A program made the translations under genes and the position numbers. The notes under the pieces are model-generated. The model saw only the letters and a list, made by a program, of their open reading frames with translations. It searched no databases and was not told where the DNA came from. A stretch of DNA of 64,000 bases, taken from assembly GCA_019096155.1 (NCBI GenBank), contig JAHCVI010000002.1, forward strand, positions 2,666,001 through 2,730,000, given 5' to 3'. Origin of the DNA: Staphylotrichum longicolle (taxonomy: Eukaryota > Ascomycota > Sordariomycetes > Sordariales > Chaetomiaceae). Below are positions 11,901 through 22,535 of this stretch, in pieces (the first letter of the stretch is position 1; every line of letters starts with the position of its first letter).

Positions 11901-13674
11901 GGCGAGAAAAGAGGGGAGACGATCATTCAGGAAAAGAGTCTCGAGGTCTTGCTGAATGCTGCAGACGACATTGCCACCAAGGGACGGTCCGGCAAGTCCG
12001 TGGTTGTCATGTCATGGGGATATTTCATGGGGGAACTTCCAGCCCCATATATTGAGACTTTCCGTAAGTTTTATTTTCTTTGTCGTCGTGGGGGTGGAAA
12101 CACGGCGTTCTACCGCAGGTTTTCTGACTTCCAATGTTTGCTCTCAGTCGCGATCTTGAAAGAGCTCGACCGTCTCGACACCGTCATCGTGGCAGCAGCA
12201 GGAAATTCGCCAACTGACATCTACGGCTACCCTCAAAGCTGCCTTGGAACTGGGGATCTGCCCAACATGATTGTTGTTGGGTCAACAGACGTGAGATGCA
12301 GGCGGGCCAGATCCAGTAGCGAAGCAGACTGGGTGACCACCTATGCACCGTAATACCTCCATCTACCCATTCCCTTCTTCCCCTCGTAAGGTGGTTACTA
12401 AGAATCTGTCTTTCACAGTGGCAAGGGGGTCAATAGTCCCGGCGAAGACGGTCAATATGTGAATGATAATTCCGGCACCTCACTTGGTAAGTCTCTGATA
12501 TATTCCTAGGCTTCTTTTGGATACGGTTGCTGACTCTCGGTGCAGCCGCACCTCTTGTCGCTGGCTTGGCTGCGTATTTCCGTGGACTTTCCCTCCCAGA
12601 GCCGTGGAAGACGCAGCTTCGAAAGCCGCGGAATGTCAAGGCACTCATTACCCATTTCCATCGGCGGCTTTATAGCGCAGATCCTGAGAGACAGGCGGGG
12701 CGGCAGGATATCAAACCCATCATTTGGAACGCTCAGGTACTTCACAAGTCGTGTCTTCTCGACCGCCCGTTTCCGGGCGACGAGGGTTGTGGGCCTCCGC
12801 TCCCTGCCGACCTGGGTATGCTACCTTTGGACGGCGGTGAAAGTGTGAAGGGCAATGGGGACGGGAGCCAGTCGACCATCACCTACCAATCTGGAACGCC
12901 GTCGCCGACATGCACAAGCAAGTGTGGGACACTATGCACTGGCTACTACTGCAAACCCAACCCCACCGGGAAGCCGCCCGACTTTATCGATCCCGTCAAC
13001 GATGGCAACTGTGCCTTCAAGGCGACGTCGATGCAGTGCAATGGGAGCGGCAGTCATACAGTCTGCATACCAATTGAGGTTTGCACAACGCCGACAGACC
13101 TGCCCACGCTCACGGGCAAGCCCACCGCGACGCATACGGAAGCTGTCTCGCCAGTGGCGCCGTGTCAACCTGCGCCATGGGACCTGGCGGACAGTCAGCC
13201 TGCATCACATCAACCACATGCACCAGGTGGGCAACGGCAGCGCCAACGAGGGTACAACCGTCGACCAGACCGTCGCCCACACCGGAACATGCATTTGTCA
13301 CTATTGTGCTCCAGGAGAGTCTCATGTACAGCGAGGGCGGGGGCGGCGACTGGGTGCGGGAGTGGCGAGCATACTCGGCGCCCCTGAACCGAGTCATCGA
13401 CATGTGCCACGATACCCCGGTCTTCACCCAGTTCACGACCGCGGGAACAGGTTTATCCCCCGGCTTCCCGCCCAAGTTGGGTCCGTTCAAGGCTCAAGGA
13501 TATGATTGCACGTACATGGGGACACTGGACAAGAAAGGCATGCTCTTCTGCGACAAAGGTGGCAGCGATGCGGACATAAACATGTCCTGTGATTCTTTGC
13601 AGGGCGGCGTTGTCGACGAGTGCGACCCGCGTTCCAACTCATGGATGGTACCGGTGGTCATTTGTCGGTGGTAG
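5905..13674 (+). CDS. Secreted GH55 beta-1,3-glucanase fused to subtilisin-like S8 protease
   Basis: The gene has about 15-20 exons. The ATG at 5905 gives a signal peptide (MFAWLVPLSLASAWLGGASV); exon 1 ends at 6039 and exon 2 is 6108-6168. Residues about 50-850 are a full GH55 double beta-helix: YRDVTAYGAKGDGVNDDT with AINAAI, IYFPPGTY, then a second GIKNDGTGDQTTAIN, MEWNVHEST, and TLIESQGPSWFVGS with QTETPYY. This family releases glucose from beta-1,3-glucan. A Thr/Pro/Cys linker follows (9.7-10.9 kb). A phase-perfect intron with branch TTCTAAC joins PPITIGRDN across 10.67-10.72 kb, so no separate second gene is needed. The C-terminal half is S8: Asp in VAEDGIW, His in KHGSAVTAK, oxyanion Asn in AAAGNS, Ser in NSGTSLAAPLVAG. 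A Cys-rich tail ends at 13674. Two weak points: the junction near 11240 is ambiguous, and the tail changes frame near 13130-13150 without a usable intron. Confidence 0.82.
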
Positions 13675-13873
13675 ATGACCCGGTGCACACCAGATTGATC
13701 GGAGAGTTGAGTTATTCTAACATTCTTGGTCCCCAGGGGAGGAGAACGGGGACATGTCTCGGGACAATGTTGATTCACCTGAACAACGTCTTACATTTAA
13801 CAGATTCAACTGCCATCCAGTGGTAGTTCATTCAGTAGTGCAATTGATTCATTTCTCTCGGTTTTCGACTCAG

Positions 13874-15136
13874 CTAGCATCGCCTTTGTACTTTCAGGTC
13901 GAAACACTCGTCTAGCCCCTGTCTCTCTGAGATCGCCAGCCATGTTCGCGCCCAACCTGTTGCACATGAGGACAGGAATGATGCCGTTTTCAACGTCTTG
14001 ACCCGCTGGATATCCCACATAACAAAACCTAAGCGACTCCAAAGGCCTTGAGTCTGTTGTCCCGCGCGCCTTAATCCACGCGCTTGAAGAAAAAAGTCAT
14101 ACGCGTATTGCCCGCCAAAGGCATCGACCCAGCCAAACGGCACGCCATCAACGCAGTCTCCCTCAAACCGAAGCGGGACCGGGAATCCGTGTCGCGCAAT
14201 AGGACCCTGTATTTTGCAGCAGTCGCTCAGGAGGCCCGGATACCAAGAAAAGTTCGAGACCTCCTCCGACCCGGCGGCTTCGGCCCCGAGCAAAAGCCTC
14301 GCTCCCCTGTCGACCACCTCCCGCCATATCTCCTGGTCCTCGGTCCCTGATTCCACAACAAATCTCCGAAATTGACCAATCGAACAAAATCGGCCTCTCA
14401 GTTCTTGACATCGCGGATCCTCATACTGCTGTCCATACCACACATCCGCCAATTCTCTCCTCAGCCTACCCAAGAACGCCCCCGCGGTAAAAAGTTGTTG
14501 CACCTGCCACGTCTCCCAGAGCCCAAAGAGCCGTTTATTCACCCGAGGCGCGACATTGTTACAAATGGCACACCCCACCGCCGAGCTGCCCCAGATGTGC
14601 AGCGCCATCTGCAACCGATAAAACGCTCTCAACACGCGCAACCTCTCAACTAAGCTCAACGGCGCTACCACCGCCCTCGCACTCTCCTCCGAACCATTGC
14701 ATGCCGGCCTCACCTCGTTCTCAAACAGCCCCATCATACACCTCTCATACAACCCCGCCACCCACCCCACCGTTTTAAATGCCCTCACCAACCGCAGCAC
14801 CTCGTCCAACTCTAGTGTCTGCTCACTCAGCCCATCCCGTTCACCGGCCAGATACCCCCCGTACGCATCCAGCGCGGCATCGATCCCGGCGATGTACCTC
14901 GCGCGCGACGCGCCGCGGGAGCCGTCGAGGACCTCGCTGTGCGCGAGGCCCAGGGCGTCGGGGAGGACGGGGCCCAGCTCGGCGGCGAGGACAGAGTAAA
15001 GAAGGCTGGCCTGCGAGGACTGGAAAAGGGAGTAGAGACGCCGGCAGGTGGTGGCGAGGGCGAAGAGGGCGGTGACGGATGGGGTGCGGGAGAGGATGTG
15101 CAGGAGGAGTTCGGCGGGGAGGGAGTGGATGGGCAT
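13874..15136 (-). CDS. F-box protein (420 aa)
   Basis: This is an uninterrupted frame with ATG at 15136. The N-terminus (IHSLPAELLLHILSRTPSV, then ATTCRRLYSLF) is a clear F-box, the Skp1-binding motif of SCF ubiquitin ligase adaptors. The rest is alpha-helical without WD40, LRR or Kelch repeats, as in many of the fungal F-box proteins that have no recognised substrate domain. Substrate and pathway cannot be told from sequence. A pair of cysteines in AVGCAICNN could be structural. Confidence 0.8.
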   Translation of the reverse strand: MPIHSLPAELLLHILSRTPSVTALFALATTCRRLYSLFQSSQASLLYSVLAAELGPVLPDALGLAHSEVLDGSRGASRARYIAGIDAALDAYGGYLAGERDGLSEQTLELDEVLRLVRAFKTVGWVAGLYERCMMGLFENEVRPACNGSEESARAVVAPLSLVERLRVLRAFYRLQMALHIWGSSAVGCAICNNVAPRVNKRLFGLWETWQVQQLFTAGAFLGRLRRELADVWYGQQYEDPRCQELRGRFCSIGQFRRFVVESGTEDQEIWREVVDRGARLLLGAEAAGSEEVSNFSWYPGLLSDCCKIQGPIARHGFPVPLRFEGDCVDGVPFGWVDAFGGQYAYDFFLQARGLRRAGQQTQGLWSRLGFVMWDIQRVKTLKTASFLSSCATGWARTWLAISERQGLDECFDLKVQRRC

Positions 15137-17103
15137 CGTAGAGTGCTGATTGCTGTTTGTTGTGTGCTGTGTGCTGTGTGCTGTGGATGAGCGGGAGCGG
15201 ATGGAGGCTCCGGGAAGAAGTGGGGAATGGGAAAGACCGGAGACCGGGCCAGGGGCCGGGGCCGGGGGGTGGGGGTGGTATTTGAGCCCGCATGCACGTG
15301 GTTACACGATGGGAGGGGTGGGTGAATTAGGCAAAACGTTGGTTGGCGCTGTTGGCGGGCTCTGTCGGACAATGCAAAAGTGGGAGGTGTGTCAATGAGC
15401 TCTCCGTTGGCTGTGTGGCCACTCGGAAGCGACCCAGATGGTGTCCGTCCTGCAACGGCCGCAGGACCGGCTGCTCACACCTGCTGTACCCACAGCGACC
15501 GTTGGCCCACGGATCACTCCATCAGATTCAACGTCTAGCTTATCAACCTCGACGTTGGGCCTCTCGCTAATGATGCGCATGAGGTGGGTTTGGGTTTGTG
15601 GTCCCAGGATGGATGGACTGTGCAGGATCAGTCAACCGGGCAGTCGTTGTTTACTCCTCTGCTCTCGCCTTGTTGACTTCAACAACACGCAGAATCATCG
15701 CGAGAAAAAGTTCGAAAAAGTAGGGTAGTAGTCAAACGTTAAACGTCAAACGTCAGATGTAAACAAAGAGGGGAGGAGTAGGTAGTCAAAACATATTGCC
15801 CTTGATGCCGGAACCGTTGCCGAGAGTGTCTCTCGCACCGCGGCGCTTAATGCGCATTTGGTTGAACAAGTGCGACAGGCGAAGGCGACGAGCTGCGCGC
15901 GGGTTGAGATTCCAGAGACAGATAATCGCAGATTGCCGCCTCGGCAACCCGGCAGCCCGGGTCATAGGAGGTCGAAGTTATATGGTGCAACAGCGTCGTT
16001 GGTCGGTTTGATGGATTCGATAGTGCGGTGAATCTAATAAATGGCATATTTCCACATTTCCATCGCTTGGTTGTTCTCGAAGCCGCGGGGAAGCCGCCCG
16101 GGGCTTCTTCCGGATTCCTGCCCCGCCCCGAGGACAGGTCCCCACGAGGCGGACTGGGGTTGGATAGGGGGAATTGTTGCCTTGGATCGAGGTTTCATTG
16201 TGTTGCGAGCTCTTTCCGTGGAGAATTGGGCCAACCAGATTAATTCCGTTTTTAGCGTCGCTCCCCCTCACCGGCTTCCCCTCCTTTAATTTGCCGACAA
16301 CAGTCAAGATCACAACGGCGCCCATGCCCGTTTCTGTTTTGGACTCGGTTTCGCATTGAAGTCCGACTCCGCCCCATAGTTATCTCCAGCATGTCTCGCG
16401 TCGATCCGAACGACAATCCCGGCTCCCGGGCAAGCTGGCGCAAAAACAAGCAGAATCAACAACAATGATCTCCCTCGTCTTCGCAATCACGCAGGCCCCC
16501 ACGAGGTGGAGATTGAAACATGGTTGTTTTTCTGGTTCGGATGGGCCTGCCGGGTCGCATCGTCCACTCTCGCAACATCTCGGTTCACTGGCGAACGGCG
16601 ACCTGGCTCCCCACTCACCGGCCAGTGCGGCCACGCGCTAACCCCAGCGCAGCATTCCTGGACCGGGCTCCCGGTCGCCCGTCGTCCGGAAGTGGTGAGA
16701 CAGCGCTCGCAAGCACAGGCAAGGTCTCGCGAGGTCGGGATTCGCCCTGCAATTCCGGGAGCCCTGGCGTCTTGGCTGCTGCTCGCGGAATGGCTCGAGG
16801 CTGAATGGGTTTAAATGTATCGGATTATAGCCACGAAATCGGGTCGTATTTCATGCAGGAACCAGGCAACGCATGCCAAAAAAAGACGGGCCCAGCGAGT
16901 CCCGCGACGGGGGTCAACATCGGCGCCGCGACCAACCTGCCGTCCCTGGAATGGCGCCCTTCTGGAACCGTCGTCGACGACCCTGGTCCCGCACGCCACC
17001 CCGTCATGTTATTAAAGGGCTGTTCTTCCCGCGATCGGCGAGTGGGTTCATCCTGTCCCCATCTCTGGTTCCCGGTTCGGCTGTGTGAGGAGACAACAAC
17101 ACC
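15137..17103. other. About 2 kb intergenic, no gene recognised
   Basis: The stretch separates the divergent F-box and FAD-oxidase genes. A small cluster of the 6-mer AAACGT(T/C) occurs three times at 15733-15753. A short cysteine-containing frame at 15343-15570 has no family resemblance and was not called. Nothing else was seen. Confidence 0.45.
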
Positions 17104-19097
17104 ATGAGGGGTGGCGTCTTCACCTTGTTGAGCAGCGCGCTGCTGCTCGCGCAGGATGCCGTTGCCATTGCACCCGACGCAGTCTCGGTCGCCGGCTTCA
17201 AGGCCCCGAGCTGGGTGCTGCGGAGAGACGGAGGCTCGAACTACGCCTGCAAGTGCTACCCGGGAGACTACTGCTGGCCCAACAACGGCCAATGGCAGAA
17301 GCTGAACAACACCGTCGGCGGCAACCTCCGCGTCAACATCCCCCCTGGAGCGCCTTGCTACAACACCTTCAAGGGACCATTGGGCGATGTCAAGACGTAC
17401 AACAAGGCCGAGTGCGACAAGGTGACTTCCAACTGGTACAATGAGCAGTTCCAGTAAGTACCCCGGCGTTCTGAGCTTCATTATCCGCCTTGCTGAATGT
17501 CTTCGCAGGATCGAGTTGCCGGCCGCCGGCCTCTGGACCTACTTCACCAACGACACATGCCGTCCGACGACGACCCCCACCGACACTTGCACCCTGGGTT
17601 ACTACCCGGTGCTTGTCATCATGGCCAAGACCACTGCCCATATCCAGGCCGGCATCAACTTTGCGCGGGAAAACAACCTGCGCCTGATCATCCGCAACAC
17701 GGGTCATGACTTCCTGGGCCGCAGCGTCGGTTGGGGTTCGCTTGTCATCAACACTCACAGCTTCCAAGACATCAAGTTCTCGGACCAGTATCGCGGTGCC
17801 TGCAACTACAGCGGCTCGGCCGTGACCGTCGGCGCTGGCGTCCAGGCCTTCCAGGTCCTCAAGCAGGCCAACGCCCTCAAACCCCCCAAGATCATGGTCA
17901 CCGGAGAGTGCGCCACTGTTGGTGTTGCGGGCGGTCTCGTGCAGGGCGGCGGTCATGGCCCGCTGACCAACTTTCACGGCTTCCTCGCCGACACGGCGCT
18001 CCAGTTCAAGGTCATCACGGCCGATGGTATCTTGAGAACGGCCAACTCCAAGACCAACGCGGATCTGTTCTGGGCTCTCCGTGGTGGCGGCCCCGCCGCC
18101 TTCGCCGTCATTGTCGAGGCGACCTACAAGACCTTCGACGACAAGCCCAGCGCGGGTCTCAACCTCGACATCGACACGAGCCACACGACCAACGCCACCC
18201 TCTTCTGGGAGGCCGTCCGCATCTTCCACGGCTACAGCACGCACTTTGTCGACAACGGCCTGTACGTCTACTACGAGCTCGGCACCGCCGGCCAGAACCT
18301 GCACGTGCACCCCTTTGTGGGCATCGGCAAGACGCCCGAGGAGCTGCAGGCCGTGCTGAAGCCCATGTTTGACGACTTTGCCAAGATCGGCATCAAGTAC
18401 ACCTCGTCGGCCGCCAACTTCAACACCTTCTACGACCTGTACAACGCCATGTTCGAGACCGAGGTCGCGGGCAACTCGGCGCTCACGGGCGGGTGGACCA
18501 TCGGGCGCAAGGACGTCGAGGAGAACCACCCGGCCGTCATCAGCGCCTTCCAGACGGTCCTCGGCGCGGGCTCCTTCATGGTCGGGCACATGTGGAGCGC
18601 CGGCCACGGCCTGCCGAAGAACCAGTGGGCCAACAGCGCCGTCAACCCGCGCTTCCGCAACGTCGTCGACAAGCTCATCACCATCGTGCCCATCGGCGGC
18701 AACGCCCCGCTCGCCGACAAGGCCGCCGCCCAGCACAGGCTGACGTATGTCGTGGACGCGGCCCTGCGGAATGCCGCGCCCAACGGCTGCTCGTATATCA
18801 ACGAGGTGAGTTCTTTTTTTTTTTCTCCCCAAAAGAAGGAAAGAAAAAGAAGGAAAGAAAAAAGACAAGAAAAAGAAAGCAAAAAGAAGAAACAGCGCAA
18901 GCTAACACCACCAACCCACACAGGCCGACCCCTTCCAGCCCAACTGGCAAGAAGCCTTCTGGGGCGACAACTACCCGCAGCTGCTCCAGATCCGCAAGAA
19001 GTGGGATCCCGAGGGCGTCTTCTACTCGGTCTCGACCCCGGGCACCGAGAAGTGGGAGCAGATTGAGACGGGCACGAGGCTCTGCCTCAAGCTTTAA
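17104..19097 (+). CDS. Secreted FAD-linked oxidase, berberine-bridge-enzyme type
   Basis: There are three exons: 17104-17453, 17509-18805 and 18924-19097, giving 606 residues in frame. A signal peptide is present (MRGGVFTLLSSALLLAQDAV). The VAO/PCMH FAD-binding domain follows. RNTGHDFLGRS carries His183 and TGECATVGVAGG carries Cys251, the two positions used for bicovalent FAD attachment in this family. A BBE C-terminal segment closes the protein (YPQLLQIRKKWDPEGVFYS). Such enzymes oxidise sugars, oligosaccharides or secondary metabolites with O2 and release H2O2. The substrate cannot be inferred, and no biosynthetic neighbours are present. An N-terminal extension of about 90 residues with a Cys-rich motif (CKCYPGDYCWP) precedes the FAD domain. 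The last intron is strikingly purine-rich. Confidence 0.88.
18812..18898 (+). repeat. T-run followed by purine-rich (GAAA/AAGAAG) tract inside an intron
   Basis: Most of the second intron of the FAD oxidase gene is a poly-T stretch followed by low-complexity AG-rich sequence. If the intron were retained it would be read as a Lys/Arg/Glu-rich segment, so it can mislead gene callers. Confidence 0.7.
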
Positions 19098-20733
19098 AAG
19101 GCTTGTCTGAGGCGACGGTGGTCGTAGCAGGGCAACGGAGGAAGGAGGAAAGATGAATGAATTGGGCGGGGGTCGGCTTCAAAGTTTCTCTTCAAAATTT
19201 CATGTGCGGGCGTTGGAAATTAGAGAGATGTAATAACATAACAAACAAGCCAGCAAGCAATTCTTTTGTCCGGTTTCTTTTGGTATACTACCTTAAGTTT
19301 CTCCCTCTTTTGCACTTTCTCCATGGCGTTTTCTGTCCTCGGCATCCACATTGTGAGGCTCCAGCGTCATGGCGTGATGGGTGTCCACACGGCAATCTGA
19401 CGGAATCTGGAGGGATTTTCTTTAGGGCGGTTAGGGTGGATTGGACCTGCATTAGCTTGAGGGCCTAAGACGCTTGGCAGGGGTGTGGGCGGGATGAGCG
19501 GGTGCGAGGTGATGAGCGAAGGCTGGGTTGGCCTGTGCTGTGTGCGTGTGCTGCTGTGGCACGACATGGGAAAATGGTTCTGAATTTTTGGGGGGCATTG
19601 TGGTTGTTGCAGCTTGGCGCAGGAGGCGAACCTTGGTTCGCGGGTCTTGGAGGACATGGAATGGGCCTTGTCTGGTGGGATGGGTGATTGGCACAACATT
19701 GAACACGAGATCTCGGGGTTGCGCAACGAAGAGTGCAATCTTGTTGGCGTTTGTGTTGTCTCGGAGCGAAATAATGTCCCATGCTTGGTGCGGAAAATGG
19801 TGATGCCCATGCGAGGAGCCGTTTGTTGTGTTGGGCGTCGGTTTGGGACAGGGGTCTTTCTCTCAAGTGCCGCGCTAACGTAACTCGGGCACACCAAAGT
19901 TTTCAACGGCAGTCGTCCAATAGTACAGTATGTGATATGGTTCTGAGATGTTCCTGTTGGAGGCTTACTCAAGAATTAAAGCCGTCCCGGCTCGGTCCGG
20001 GGATACAAACCCGGACCACAGTACCCTTGACATTCTCGGGTGCTGTTTCCTGTTACATCTCGGGAGCCATGTTTAAGTGAGCAAGTTATCCCCTTTGAGT
20101 CGTTGAACAGTCTCCACGGTTCCCCGTCAAGGATCGGACCGTCAGCCTTAAGCTATGGCTCATGCGCGAGAGCTCCGCCTGTATCACACCACCTGGCCGC
20201 GTTATGGAACGATCTGTGACCCACATAATCCACAGCTTTTTTTCAGACTCGTTGAACCTCCAGACGCAGGGTCTATCCAACGGTAAGCACAACGGCAAGG
20301 ACCAGCCTTTGACCCGGCAGAAGCCGAGGGTAAGGAAGGACGCAAGAAGTCTTTGTAAGCCAACCGCAGTGAGGCAGTGCCCGGATCGGGGTCCGACGAC
20401 TGTCCATGCTTGTGTTATTTTGAGCTGGTCCACCCATCAGATGTTTGCAAGAGCCTTTTCCGCCGGGTCTTCCCGCGCGAGGATCTCGCTCGGACCCTGA
20501 TGGTTTTTGAGAGTTTTGACCGCAAGGCTATTGCCGTGGTGCGTTATGTGCCGGCATAGACCATGCCCAACCGAGGAAAGCCCCGGTTGTTGATAAGAGG
20601 ACGATGCCCACCTCAGCCGCCCTTCGTGGTGCCCTATGATGTAGTGGATGTTCCCTTGTGCCCATTCGCTCGTTACCGCAGGACCAGGCAGACAACACCG
20701 CGGGCGACCCTCGGCTGACCCGAAGCTATCGAG
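19098..20733. other. Intergenic, no gene recognised
   Basis: This holds the 3' flank of the FAD oxidase and the 5' flank of the CFEM receptor. Overlapping open frames on both strands (for example 19367-19972 minus) lack any motif. A short hairpin-forming GC-rich segment near 20000-20030 resembles a tRNA T arm but has no matching D arm. Confidence 0.4.
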
Positions 20734-22367
20734 ATGGCGGCGGTTGAGACCATGCCGGACCCGCTTGCGGTGTTGATGCCGCTGCCTGAATGTGCTGTAA
20801 GTAAACTGGATCGATCTACCATCATCACGGGCTTTTGAAATGGTCACGACAGGTTAACATTGATTTAGCGCAGCTGCCTACCGTCGAGTGATATCTGCAA
20901 AAGGGCGGCTGCAGATGCCGTGGAAGAGTGTTTCCAAGCGTCTTGCACCGTGAGAGAATCGTTGGGTATGTTTCTTCTTTACCATCAACCTGTTTCCGAC
21001 GCTTCCATGTCAAACCTTTAGGGGCATGCATTGCCGCTAACAGGCTTAACGAAACAGCCGCCCAGAATATCATGAACTCGGCGTGTGATGTGGAACCATA
21101 TGTCGACCAGTCATACATCCCTCTCGGCGCCGTGTTTCTGATTTTTGCCTTGATTGCGGTTGGCATGCGTTTAGCGAGCTCCTTCTCCTCAAATGCCGGA
21201 TATGGATGGACTGACCGGTTTCTGGGCCTTGCACTGGTATGTCAGTCCTTCATTCATTCAGTCTTGGGCCCATAAAACTTCAGCTGGGGAAAAAGCCTAA
21301 TGAACACAACTCTGTACAGGCTGGAGGCATTGCATTCAGTGCCATAGGGTTTGAAGCGTCACAACACGGCCTTGGAGCGGACATGTGGTCAGTTGACTCT
21401 GCAGACATCACGCATTTGTTTACGGTTGGTAACCTTGATTGTCTTTAAAAACGGGAGTGGGCTAACCGGGGAACATTCAGGGGTACTATGTCGGCATGTT
21501 GGTCTACACGGTGTCGCGATTGTTTCTTCGGCACTCCATTGTCCTGTTCTATCTCCGCATCTTCACCACCGGCAACCCCAAGCCCATCATCATCGGCACT
21601 ATGGTGGTCAATACGCTGCTGTCTGTGGTAATCTTTTGCTTGATGGCTTTCCAGTGTCGTCCCATCAGCCTCTTCTGGACCCGCTGGGATCTTCAGAGTG
21701 AGGGCTACTGTCTTCCTGAGAGGTCGGTGTACTTGAGCAGCGTGATTGTCTCGCTGCTCATGGATATCTGGGTTCTTCTGCTGCCGTTTCCATATCTTAC
21801 TCGTCTGCAACTCCCCCTTCGAAAGAGGCTGGGCATTGCTTTGACACTCGCAAGTGGCTCTGTTCTTGTCATTATCTTCAGCATCCTCAAGCTCCTCGCC
21901 ATCAACAGCATGGAGAACTCGGCAAATAAAACTGGTAAGAATAACAGCCCCAAATCCCATCCTATTTAGGCTCTAAATCATCTTCTAACACGAACTCAGC
22001 AATCCTGTCCCCGGTTGACACATGGGCAACGCTCGAGATTGACCTGGGCGTCATCTGCGCATGCCTGCCCGGAATCAGGTTGTTGATAAGCACGACCTTG
22101 AAGAATTGGGGCTTTATAAAACAGAATGACTGCCCGCATGAAACTCGACCGGCGCGCTTGGGGACCGCCAATCTTTCCAACACAGAAAAGAAGCCACCAT
22201 CGAGCGCAACAAGCGAGGGGAGCCGCAAATCGTGCTCGGACTTCCAAGTGAGAATCACCACAACAATTCAGCTCCACCCTTACACGTCAGAAACGTCTCT
22301 CTCCCTCAAGTCGCTCGAAAGCGGAAACCGCCTGCCCGGCGGCGTCAGGTCGCATGCATGGGCGTGA
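20734..22367 (+). CDS. CFEM-domain fungal rhodopsin-like (Pth11-related) receptor
   Basis: There are six exons: 20734-20796, 20869-20965, 21022-21236, 21320-21424, 21481-21934 and 22000-22367, giving 433 residues, all in phase. The first about 70 residues form a short CFEM module (PLPECARSCL, EECFQASCTVRESLG, SACDVEPYV) with roughly seven cysteines, where eight is standard. Then come about seven hydrophobic segments of the fungal rhodopsin domain: IPLGAVFLIFALIAVGMRL, YYVGMLVYTVSRLFLR, IGTMVVNTLLSVVIFCLMAF, SVIVSLLMDIWVLLLPFPYL and WATLEIDLGVICACLPGIR. A soluble Ser-rich tail of about 85 residues follows. By family this is a plasma-membrane GPCR-like sensor of surface or host cues. No signal peptide is visible at the chosen ATG; an in-frame stop lies just upstream, so either the first CFEM part is missing or an upstream exon was not found. 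Confidence 0.8.
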
Positions 22368-22535
22368 GAGACGCATCGACGTACTAGATAGATACCCAAA
22401 CATAATGTTCATTTGTCCAAATATCGAATAAGCTGTCGTCAAAAAAGTGCTCACTCCCTGGCCGAGTTTATGAGCCATCCAACAACATCCTGCCAAAATC
22501 TACAGGTAAGCTTGTCTCGTTTCCCAACTACATGA

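Noticed and set aside
15343..15570. Short frame with CVATRKRPRWCPSCNGRRTGC resembling a zinc cluster
   Set aside because: Spacing does not fit Zn2Cys6 or other zinc fingers, and there is no continuation into a regulator.
17390..18868. 492-codon open frame antisense to the FAD oxidase
   Set aside because: It mirrors the GC-rich sense codons, has low-complexity Val/Arg/Gly composition and no domain; the sense frame is a clear conserved enzyme.
19995..20040. tRNA-like T arm (pairing CCGGG/CCCGG with a B-box-like loop)
   Set aside because: No D arm or A box at the right distance and no acceptor pairing.
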